A DNA stretch of 64,000 nt from Massilia sp. BJB1822 (lineage in GTDB: Bacteria; Pseudomonadota; Gammaproteobacteria; Burkholderiales; Burkholderiaceae_D). A program made the position numbers and the translations under genes. The DNA is taken from positions 186,001-250,000 of the forward strand of contig NZ_JABWEB010000003.1 of assembly GCF_013369485.1 (NCBI RefSeq), in the 5' to 3' direction. Below are positions 57,973 to 64,000 of the stretch, piece by piece. Positions within the stretch are counted from its first letter, which is position 1. Each line of letters opens with the position of its first letter. The notes under the pieces were generated by a model that saw only the letters and a program-made list of their open reading frames with translations, had not been told where the DNA came from and searched no databases.

Positions 57973-58532
57973 TGGGTGCTCCCTGGCCTCGCTACGGACA
58001 ACAAGCTTGGCAGCATAGAGTAACAAAATCACATGCTTTTATTGTAACAATATTCGCGTCAGGGAGGATCATCTCTTCAACTGTAGTGTTCGGACGCAAC
58101 AATGGGCTCTTGCTCCCGGCTATGACGCAGCGCCAGGCCAGCAAAGTCGGCATGAGCCTGGGCACGACCATCGCACCGGCCTCGCCGGCTGCCGCCGACT
58201 GTCTGCTGCAATAAGAATGTAATAAATATATATGATTACATTAATCACCCATAATTATGACAGTTATCAAATATCGCCAATCGCACAATACTGCCCATTT
58301 CAAATATGCATATGAGATAAAGAACTGCAAATAACAATGGTATGTTATTTTCCGAGAGATTTTATGGATAACATTGTGTTAATGTCATCGGCGTTCTCAA
58401 AGCAGCCATATCCGGCATATTAAATCGACACCTAGGGGACTGCGAGTAATTGAAATTTCTTCAAGTTGGAAGCGCTTCCGGTTTAGTCAATCAACCTACT
58501 AACCTCAACACTAACCACGAAAAGGAAACTCA
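57973..58532. other. gene-free AT-rich region before the oxygenase gene
   Basis: About 560 bp without a supported gene. The part 58200-58440 is AT-rich and holds runs such as aataaatatatatgatt. It should carry the promoters of the sigma-54 activator and of the oxygenase gene. The only marked element is the palindrome at 58468-58479. No tRNA, repeat or insertion sequence end is seen. Confidence 0.6.
58468..58479. promoter_or_regulatory. LacI-type palindromic operator before the oxygenase gene
   Basis: GGAAGCGCTTCC is a perfect 12-bp palindrome with a central CG, the typical form of LacI/GalR-family operators. It lies 54 bp before the oxygenase ATG. No LacI-type gene is in the window, so the regulator would be elsewhere. 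Confidence 0.5.
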
Positions 58533-59414
58533 ATGAAATTGCTTACCGCCGCACAGTTGGATGCAACGCTGGAACATACGCGACAGATCGGTGTTTCGAA
58601 TATCGATTACGACAAGTGTTCGCAAGAGCTGATCGATCATGGCTATTCGATTCTGACCATCCCGGTTCATTTGCAAAAGGATTTCTGGAAAACGGTCGAG
58701 CTGTACCCGACCATCTCCGGGACGAGCAAGCACGAATTTGCATATCCCGACAGAACCGACGGTTTCATGCCCTTCGGGATGGAGTACGCCAATTCGACCA
58801 ACAACGTGGACCTGTGCGAACGCTTCTGCTACCGCGACAAGTACCGTTCCGATCATCGCCAGCATCCGTTTGCCGACCACCAGTTCTATCGTCACATCGT
58901 TGACTTCGAAAGCGGCATCTCGGCCATTGCCGAACGCGTCCTCGAGAACATCATGCTGAAATTCTCGATTGCCGAGCCGCTGGAGACCCGCAGCAGTTCC
59001 TACCTGCAGTTTTGTGCTTATAATAAGGAATATCGCAAGGAAGACCGGGAATATCTGCAGGACCGCCACGAAGACGGCCATCTGATCACCTTCGTCAAGG
59101 CCACACGCGATGGGCTGGTGATATTCCCGAACGGCGAGCAGCAGCGCGTAACACTGGCCGACGACGAAATCATCGTATTCACGGGATCACTGCTCACGGA
59201 AATGTCGGACGGCAAGATTCCTTATATGGATCATGCCGTACTCAATCCCGCCGTCCAGGTTGAGCGCTCTTCCCTGGTTTATTTCGTTATTCCGGAGCTG
59301 AAGCGCAAGTATACAAGTTTTATCGAGCGGCGCGATCTCGACCTGGAAAAAATCGCCAATGAAAATCACGAGAGTTTCGGCAATATTCCATTTACCGTAA
59401 CGGCCGAAGCTTAA
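58533..59414 (+). CDS. 2-oxoglutarate/Fe(II)-dependent oxygenase
   Basis: A 293-aa protein with an AAAGGAAAC Shine-Dalgarno. The iron ligands are H179-x-D181 (QDRHEDGHLITF) and H234 (PYMDHAVLNP), and R245-x-S247 (VERSSLVYF) binds 2-oxoglutarate. The layout is the isopenicillin-N-synthase/DAOCS type of dioxygenase. It may hydroxylate or otherwise oxidise an amino acid or small molecule. The following LysE exporter, 77 bp downstream, suggests that the product is an amino-acid-like compound. The substrate cannot be named. Confidence 0.85.
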   Translation: MKLLTAAQLDATLEHTRQIGVSNIDYDKCSQELIDHGYSILTIPVHLQKDFWKTVELYPTISGTSKHEFAYPDRTDGFMPFGMEYANSTNNVDLCERFCYRDKYRSDHRQHPFADHQFYRHIVDFESGISAIAERVLENIMLKFSIAEPLETRSSSYLQFCAYNKEYRKEDREYLQDRHEDGHLITFVKATRDGLVIFPNGEQQRVTLADDEIIVFTGSLLTEMSDGKIPYMDHAVLNPAVQVERSSLVYFVIPELKRKYTSFIERRDLDLEKIANENHESFGNIPFTVTAEA

Positions 59415-59452
59415 TTCGCGCCGAGTTTTCTCCGCCATTATATTGATGTATT

Positions 59453-59480
59453 CGCCGCGCTGGTCGCGGCGATTTATTGT
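59453..59480 (+). terminator. weak hairpin between oxygenase and exporter genes
   Basis: Arms cgccgcg (59453-59459) and cgcggcg (59465-59471) with a 5-base loop are followed by atttattgtg. The poor T run suggests an attenuator or mRNA end-processing site rather than a full stop, so the exporter may be partly co-transcribed. Confidence 0.35.
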
Positions 59481-59491
59481 GCAGGAAAATC

Positions 59492-60127
59492 ATGTTATCT
59501 GTTAATGGCTATTTGCAGGGTTTGACGCTGGGCATGGGGCTGATTATCGCAATCGGGCCGAAGGACGCCTATGTAATCCGCCAGAGCCTGCTGGGGCGGC
59601 ATTTGCTGGTCATGATGGGGATCTGCGTTGGCGCGGACATCGTGCTGATTGCACTGGGCACGCTGGGCCTGGGCACCGTCGTGGCGCGGCATGACTGGGT
59701 CATGCAGGCGGCAGCGATCGGCGGCGCCTTGTTCCTGTGCTGGCACGGCCTGGCGGCATTGCGCTCCGCGCGGGGCGAGATTGCCGTACCAGACCTGTCG
59801 AACGGGTCCGATATCAGCTTGCGGCAGGTCGTCAGGGGCACCTGCGTGATGTCCTTCCTGAATCCCCTCGCGCTGCTCGACAGTGGATTGCTGATCGGCG
59901 TCATCAGCGGCACCAAGCCCGAAAGCGAACGCCTTGGATTCGCGGTTGGGGCCATCAGCGCTTCCGTGATCTGGTTCTCGCTGCTGATCGGTGGCGCGCG
60001 CGTGGTTGCGCCGCTGTTCAAGATGCCGGTCATGTGGAGGGTGCTCGACTTCACGATTGCGGCCATCATGTTCATCATGGCTTTCGTGACCGTGCACAGT
60101 GTGCTGGCCGCCGGCGGCGGAAACTGA
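59492..60127 (+). CDS. LysE/ArgO-family amino acid exporter
   Basis: A 211-aa membrane protein starting at ATG 59492 (CAGGAAAATC before it). It shows the LysE opening GLTLGMGLIIAIGPKDAYVI (residues 8-27) and about six hydrophobic segments. The family exports basic or other amino acids. Its place after the oxygenase suggests it exports the oxygenase product or relieves its substrate. The stop is 6 bp from the convergent TetR gene end. Confidence 0.87.
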   Translation: MLSVNGYLQGLTLGMGLIIAIGPKDAYVIRQSLLGRHLLVMMGICVGADIVLIALGTLGLGTVVARHDWVMQAAAIGGALFLCWHGLAALRSARGEIAVPDLSNGSDISLRQVVRGTCVMSFLNPLALLDSGLLIGVISGTKPESERLGFAVGAISASVIWFSLLIGGARVVAPLFKMPVMWRVLDFTIAAIMFIMAFVTVHSVLAAGGGN

Positions 60128-60133
60128 TGCAGC

Positions 60134-60709
60134 TTAGGACGCGCACGCGCCCAAAAGCGTCGTTTCGGTCGCTTTCGCGATCTGATTCGATAGTGATTCG
60201 TTTTTGACGGCGCGTGCCAGGGTAACGGCGCCAACCAGCAGGGACAAGCCAGCAAAGGCGGCATCGATATCCCGCGGCGCGGCCGGCGAGTCGGGACCGG
60301 AGACGACCGCCTTTGCCACATCGAGCAATCCCGCTTCAAAAACCTCGCGCACCGTCTCGTCGGCGCGCCCAACTTCCGGCGAAAGAGTCTGCAAGGTGCA
60401 GCTGTCGGCAAGATCGCAGGTACGCTTGATACCAAGGTAGAAGCGCACGAACTCGGGCCACCAGCGGTCCGCGTGTTCGGACTGGAAATAGAGCACGCCC
60501 ACCTTGAGGCCGGCCAAGCCACTGGCGACTGCCTCCCGAAATGCCGCCGCCTTGGATTCGAAGTGGACATAGAAGGCGCCCGAAGTTACCCCAGCCTCTT
60601 TGGCCAGACCATCCACGCCAATGCCCCCGAAGCCCCCCTTGCGGAAGCTGCGCCCTGCGGCATCGACGATGCGCTGGTGCGTTTGATTTTTTTGTTCGGC
60701 TCTTTTCAC
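60134..60709 (-). CDS. TetR-family repressor
   Basis: About 191 aa from GTG 60709, which has GGAGAGG upstream; ATG 60742 is the alternative. The N-terminal HTH reads HQRIVDAAGRSFRKGGFGGI and AKEAGVTSGAFYVHFESKAA. The C-terminal ligand part has CTLQTLSPEVGRADETVREV. It is divergent from the tautomerase gene and a long palindrome lies between, so it probably represses both. Confidence 0.9.
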   Translation of the reverse strand: MKRAEQKNQTHQRIVDAAGRSFRKGGFGGIGVDGLAKEAGVTSGAFYVHFESKAAAFREAVASGLAGLKVGVLYFQSEHADRWWPEFVRFYLGIKRTCDLADSCTLQTLSPEVGRADETVREVFEAGLLDVAKAVVSGPDSPAAPRDIDAAFAGLSLLVGAVTLARAVKNESLSNQIAKATETTLLGACAS

Positions 60710-60759
60710 AACACCCTCTCCATATCTCCAGTTACCCCGCATATTGTAATTGACGGCAG

Positions 60760-60793
60760 AACGATCGTTATGTATGTTTACATAACGATCGTT
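60760..60793. promoter_or_regulatory. large palindromic TetR operator
   Basis: Arms aacgatcgttatgta (60760-60774) and tacataacgatcgtt (60779-60793) are a perfect 15-bp inverted repeat with a tgtt centre. Each half is itself centred on the palindrome aacgatcgtt, so two TetR dimers could bind. It lies in the divergent promoter region between the TetR gene and the tautomerase gene. Confidence 0.8.
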
Positions 60794-60842
60794 ATTTATA
60801 GATCGTGCCACTACAACCTTTCCATCCATACGGAGTATGTCA

Positions 60843-61259
60843 ATGCCTCTTACCCTCACCCTCACCGAAGGTGTTTTGCCCAAAGGCCAGGAGCAAGTCG
60901 CCTTTGCCCGCTTGTCGGACGCCATGTTGAAGTGGCACGGACTGACCGGCAACAAGGTCATGACGCCCAATATCATCGGTTCCATCCATGTGCTGCCTGA
61001 AGAGCACACCTTTTCCGGCTCGAAGGAAGCGCCGGTCGCATTCGTCGAGTGGAAGGTGCCCTCCTTCGCCTTCACCGAGCGCGATATCCAGCTTGGCTAT
61101 ATCGAGGAGGCCACCAGCATCATCCACGAGATGTCGGGCGGCCGGCAGCCTAAGGAGCATATCTGGGTCAACGTGGTGCACGCAGTTGATGGCGCCTGGG
61201 GCATCGGCGGTATGGCGCTGAGCAATGCGCAACTCGGCGAAGCCGCGGCCATGGGCTGA
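60843..61259 (+). CDS. tautomerase-like protein
   Basis: About 138 aa from ATG 60843 (GGAG 8 nt upstream); ATG 60837 is possible. With this start Pro1 follows Met (MPLTLTL), the catalytic residue of the 4-oxalocrotonate tautomerase superfamily. The rest (IHVLPEEHTFSGSKEAPVAF, WVNVVHAVDGAWGIGG) fits a longer member. It is the first gene of the TetR-controlled unit, with the VOC gene after it. The substrate is unknown. Confidence 0.7.
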   Translation: MPLTLTLTEGVLPKGQEQVAFARLSDAMLKWHGLTGNKVMTPNIIGSIHVLPEEHTFSGSKEAPVAFVEWKVPSFAFTERDIQLGYIEEATSIIHEMSGGRQPKEHIWVNVVHAVDGAWGIGGMALSNAQLGEAAAMG

Positions 61260-61282
61260 GCACCGGCAGAGGGGAATCCATC

Positions 61283-61681
61283 ATGCAGTTGTCAAACTAT
61301 CTCTTCTTTACCAGCTCGTGCGAAGCGGCGTTGGACTTTTATACCCGCTGTGGACTGGGCTGCGTAGTTGAAGTGCTGCGCTACGGCGTTGACGGGATGC
61401 CGGCGAAAGGCGATATGCGCGGCAAGATCATGCACGCCAAGTTCCAAGGGCCGGGCGTGCTCTTTTATGCCTCGGATAACGACGATGCGGAACCAATGCG
61501 CGGTTCGTCGCACATACTTGCGATGGACGACCGCGCCCAGACGGAGCATCTTTTTGCCTTGCTGTCCAAGGACGGAAAGGTCACTACTCCGCTTGGCATT
61601 CAGCCTTGGGGCGACTTCTACGGCAAGCTGACGGACCAATTCGGCGTGCAGTGGATGCTTAACTGCGCCGAGGGAGCATGA
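61283..61681 (+). CDS. VOC/glyoxalase-superfamily protein (PhnB-like)
   Basis: A 132-aa protein with the PhnB-like beta-alpha-beta fold: MQLSNYLFFTSSCEAALDFY at the start, GKIMHAKFQGPGVLFYASDN in the middle and WGDFYGKLTDQFGVQWMLNC at the end. Members bind metals or act as resistance and isomerase enzymes; the function here is not known. It lies 23 bp after the tautomerase gene and is probably under the same TetR control. Confidence 0.85.
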   Translation: MQLSNYLFFTSSCEAALDFYTRCGLGCVVEVLRYGVDGMPAKGDMRGKIMHAKFQGPGVLFYASDNDDAEPMRGSSHILAMDDRAQTEHLFALLSKDGKVTTPLGIQPWGDFYGKLTDQFGVQWMLNCAEGA

Positions 61682-61682
61682 G

Positions 61683-62360
61683 TCACGCCGGAGACAGCGC
61701 GGCCGTGGACCAGGGGGAAATGACGCTCCAGCCCAGACGCATATAGAGCGCTCGTCCGTCCTCCGTCGCCACGAGCAGGCGTTCGCCAATGCCGGCTTCT
61801 TCGGCAATGGCGTCCAGCGCCTGCATAACGAGGCTTCCAAGGCCGCGGCGGCGATGGGATTCTGTGGTTTCGATCTGGTCGAATATCGCGCAACCGCCGT
61901 GCAGCACCACGCGGCCCGACGCGGCCTGCTCCTGACTTTCGTGCATTATGCGCACGACATGCGCGCCGTGCTGCCGCTCGCGGACGATTTGATACCCCGG
62001 CGGTGGTGCGGCCTGCTTCTGAGCTTGCGCTGGCCCCACCATGAGGTAGCCGGGGCTTTCAATGTTCCAATGCGCCGGCAGCGCGCGTCTCAATGCCTCG
62101 GGTTCGACAGCGACTTTGAGAAAGATATAGGGATCGTGGATGCGCTCGGCGCAGGCTTGCAGTGCATGCCCGGCATCGGCAAAGACGTAGCGCCGCAATT
62201 GCGCCGGCATGCCCACTTCAACGACGAAGCCTTCGCCATATGGCAGCGGCGCAGGCACGCCGCGGGACAAGCTCCAGCCAGTAAGCCAGCGTTCGATCAA
62301 TGCGAGGTCGATGGTTGCCAAGACGAGTTCTCCGTGAATATCAGGCCGATAGCCTAGCAT
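61683..62360 (-). CDS. GNAT-family N-acetyltransferase
   Basis: About 225 aa from ATG 62360 (MLGYRPDIHGELVLA); a longer frame to 62435 is less likely. The acetyl-CoA loop reads TTESHRRRGLGSLVMQAL near residue 180, and the end ATEDGRALYMRLGWSVIS is the usual last strand. The N-terminal half is a less conserved GNAT domain. It is encoded convergently to the VOC gene with 1 bp between. The substrate is unknown. Confidence 0.83.
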   Translation of the reverse strand: MLGYRPDIHGELVLATIDLALIERWLTGWSLSRGVPAPLPYGEGFVVEVGMPAQLRRYVFADAGHALQACAERIHDPYIFLKVAVEPEALRRALPAHWNIESPGYLMVGPAQAQKQAAPPPGYQIVRERQHGAHVVRIMHESQEQAASGRVVLHGGCAIFDQIETTESHRRRGLGSLVMQALDAIAEEAGIGERLLVATEDGRALYMRLGWSVISPWSTAALSPA

Positions 62361-62394
62361 TAATCCCGAATCGCTGCGTCGATGGTCCCTGCGG

Positions 62395-63699
62395 TCAAAA
62401 TCCCTCGCGCTGGAAAAGCAGCCGGCCCGCGCCAAATGTGCATTTCACGTCGGCGAATCGCTTTACGTCGGCGGCGGGGTCGCCATTCAGGACCACGAGA
62501 TCCGCCGACATTCCCGTTTCGAGCCGGCCGCGCAGCGCTTCCTTGCGCCAGCGGGCCGCCGGTCCAGTGGTGAGCGAGGCGAGTATCTGCATGGGCGTCA
62601 TGCCCGCTCTCGCCATCAGGCTGTATTCTTCGGCCGGGTCGAAATCCGTCATATACCCCACATCCGTGCCGAAGAGAACCTGGCCGCCCGCGTCGATATA
62701 GGCTTTGAGCTGCCGTTCGGCCAGGCCGACAATCTTTTCGCGCACTTCGGCCGGAACCTGTTCCTTATCCAGCTCGTAGCGCCATAGCTTCAGGGTTGGC
62801 ACAACGGACACCTTGCGCGCCACCATCCCCGCGATCAGCGGCGCATCCCAGGATGAGCCGGCAGGATCGATCGTGGTGTGCACGATGATGTCGGCGCCGG
62901 CCGCAACCGCGCTGCGAACGCCGTCAGGATCGGTTGGGTGAACCATCACAAGTCCTCCAAGCCTGTGCGTCTCGTCGGCCGCTGCGCTGGCGATTTGCGG
63001 ATTCATGCGCCTTATCTCGCCCTGGCCCACTGGCGCCGCGACGAACAGCTTTGTTCCATTGGCACCGTCGGCGAGATTGCGGCGTACCTGGACGGAGGCT
63101 TCTTCGACCGTCGCGGGCTGGGCCAACCGGCGCAGAATCTCGGGCTGAAGCTGGCGAAGATAGAACGGAATTCCGTTATGGGGATAGAGGGGCGAACCTG
63201 CCGTCAAAATTTCCGGCCCAAGCACGGCGCCGCTGGCAATGCGCTGCCTTAGCGCCGTGGTGTTGGCAAGCTGCGAGCCGGTATCGACCACCGTGGTGTA
63301 GCCGAAGCGGGTCAGCATCCTGGCCAGCGATTGTTCGAGTTCCTTGGGCGCCCGCGTGGCGGCGTTGGCGAAGGAATCGTCGGTGAAATGCACATGGCTG
63401 TTCTGGAATCCGGCCGCGATGACGCCGCCGTTACAGGCTTGCGCGCTTCCGCTGCCCACCGCCGGCGGGCTGCCGGTGCCGACGGCCTCGATCTTGTCGC
63501 CATTTACCAGCAGCCACGCGTTGGCGAGCGGCGGCCGGTCTGGGGCCACGTAGAGAAGCGAGCCTGTGACGAGCCATCGCTTTTCAGCGGGCGTGCCGGC
63601 TGGCTGCGTCGAAGCGCAACCGGCCATGCTGACGAAACCGGCAAACGCCAGCATGCGCACGATTGCTCTGACGCGGCTTTCAGTGGGAAGTGGATGCAT
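62395..63699 (-). CDS. amidohydrolase-family lipoprotein (imidazolonepropionase-like)
   Basis: A 434-aa protein. The lipobox MAGC follows a hydrophobic segment (VRMLAFAGFVSMAGC), so it is probably membrane-anchored outside the cytoplasm. Metal ligands: H-V-H in FQNSHVHFTD near residue 100, a Lys in GTKLFVAAP near 215, His in MVHPTDPDG and IIVHTTIDP, and Asp in LFGTDVGYM near 340. These are the marks of the amidohydrolase superfamily. The substrate is probably a small cyclic amide or peptide derivative. It stands alone. Confidence 0.87.
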   Translation of the reverse strand: MHPLPTESRVRAIVRMLAFAGFVSMAGCASTQPAGTPAEKRWLVTGSLLYVAPDRPPLANAWLLVNGDKIEAVGTGSPPAVGSGSAQACNGGVIAAGFQNSHVHFTDDSFANAATRAPKELEQSLARMLTRFGYTTVVDTGSQLANTTALRQRIASGAVLGPEILTAGSPLYPHNGIPFYLRQLQPEILRRLAQPATVEEASVQVRRNLADGANGTKLFVAAPVGQGEIRRMNPQIASAAADETHRLGGLVMVHPTDPDGVRSAVAAGADIIVHTTIDPAGSSWDAPLIAGMVARKVSVVPTLKLWRYELDKEQVPAEVREKIVGLAERQLKAYIDAGGQVLFGTDVGYMTDFDPAEEYSLMARAGMTPMQILASLTTGPAARWRKEALRGRLETGMSADLVVLNGDPAADVKRFADVKCTFGAGRLLFQREGF

Positions 63700-63784
63700 T
63701 TGTCGTCCTGGAAAAATGGATCACGCGATGGCTCGCCGGCGCCAAGGATAGCATCTTTCCAGTATCAAAAAAGCATGACCAGCA

Positions 63785-64000
63785 TCATGAATGGCGTCGC
63801 TGCCAGAACGGCGAGCCGGGCCAACGCCGCTCCATGCCGTACCAGATGTCGCGGTGCGCGGCGTAGGCGCGCTGGATGCGGCCGATTTCGTCCTGATAGT
63901 CCAGCAAGGCCGTACTGTCGCCGTACAAATGGCGGTGCAGCGCCTCCGCTCCGGCCAGGCCGGTGTAAAGCGCGTTGAAGAGTCCCTGTGACGAAAGCGG
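63785..64000 (-). CDS. flavin-dependent halogenase or FAD oxidoreductase (C-terminal part only)
   Basis: The minus-strand frame is open from the window edge to TGA at 63785-63787 (71 residues). It begins PLSSQGLFNALYTGLAGAEA, the C-terminal flavin-contact segment of tryptophan-halogenase-like and related FAD monooxygenases, and ends with ERRWPGSPFWQRRHS, typical for them. The N-terminal FAD-binding part lies outside the window. Nothing is seen in 63700-63784. Confidence 0.6.
   Translation of the reverse strand, partial: PLSSQGLFNALYTGLAGAEALHRHLYGDSTALLDYQDEIGRIQRAYAAHRDIWYGMERRWPGSPFWQRRHS

Overview
The window looks like a chromosomal stretch of a betaproteobacterium, most likely Oxalobacteraceae (Massilia, Duganella or Janthinobacterium type). 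This is inferred from gene content and codon use: a GC-rich core carries an arsenic operon and a phage-tail-like injection operon, while the first 25 kb is a lower-GC accessory patchwork. No tRNA, rRNA or CRISPR array was seen.

Bases 1 to about 10163 look like one end of a Tn7-like transposon. From the end inward it carries tnsA-like, tniA (DDE transposase), tniB (AAA+), tniQ and a tyrosine-recombinase-like gene, then a Hachiman-type defence pair (hamA and a hamB helicase that runs off the left edge) as cargo. Four copies of a TTCTGTCG-type motif, two of them forming a perfect palindrome, mark the end at 10024-10163.

Bases about 10164-18054 are an inovirus (filamentous phage) prophage: Rep, ssDNA-binding protein, several tiny membrane proteins, major coat protein, adsorption protein, DUF2523 protein, Zot, secretin and a divergent XRE-type repressor. 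The transposon appears to have landed inside this prophage: its end cuts a short phage reading frame at about 10164. A dif-like sequence at about 18044-18054 may be the opposite phage attachment site.

Bases 18.3-25.3 kb hold a poly-gamma-glutamate-hydrolase-like gene, a large PHP-domain plus SMC-like ATPase (TrlF-like) broken by one in-frame TGA, an unrecognised gene and a tannase-family lipoprotein. A LuxR-type HTH remnant follows, then arsR-arsC-arsB-arsH (25.5-28.4 kb).

Bases 28.7-56.9 kb are one long plus-strand operon for an extracellular-type contractile injection system: two sheaths, two tubes, DUF4255 terminator, LysM hub protein, split gpD/gpV spike, gp25, J-type baseplate, tail protein I fused to a propeller, three related fibre or baseplate proteins, tape-measure-like protein, AAA+ ATPase and a DUF4157 payload candidate. 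A perfect sigma-54 promoter precedes it, with two identical upstream sites; a sigma-54 activator gene (GAFTDA variant) lies convergently at its end. Together these suggest a self-contained regulon.

Bases 58.5-64 kb are ordinary chromosomal genes: a 2OG-Fe(II) oxygenase with a LysE exporter, a TetR regulator with a palindromic operator facing a tautomerase-like and a VOC gene, a GNAT acetyltransferase, an amidohydrolase lipoprotein, and the end of a flavin-dependent halogenase-like gene.
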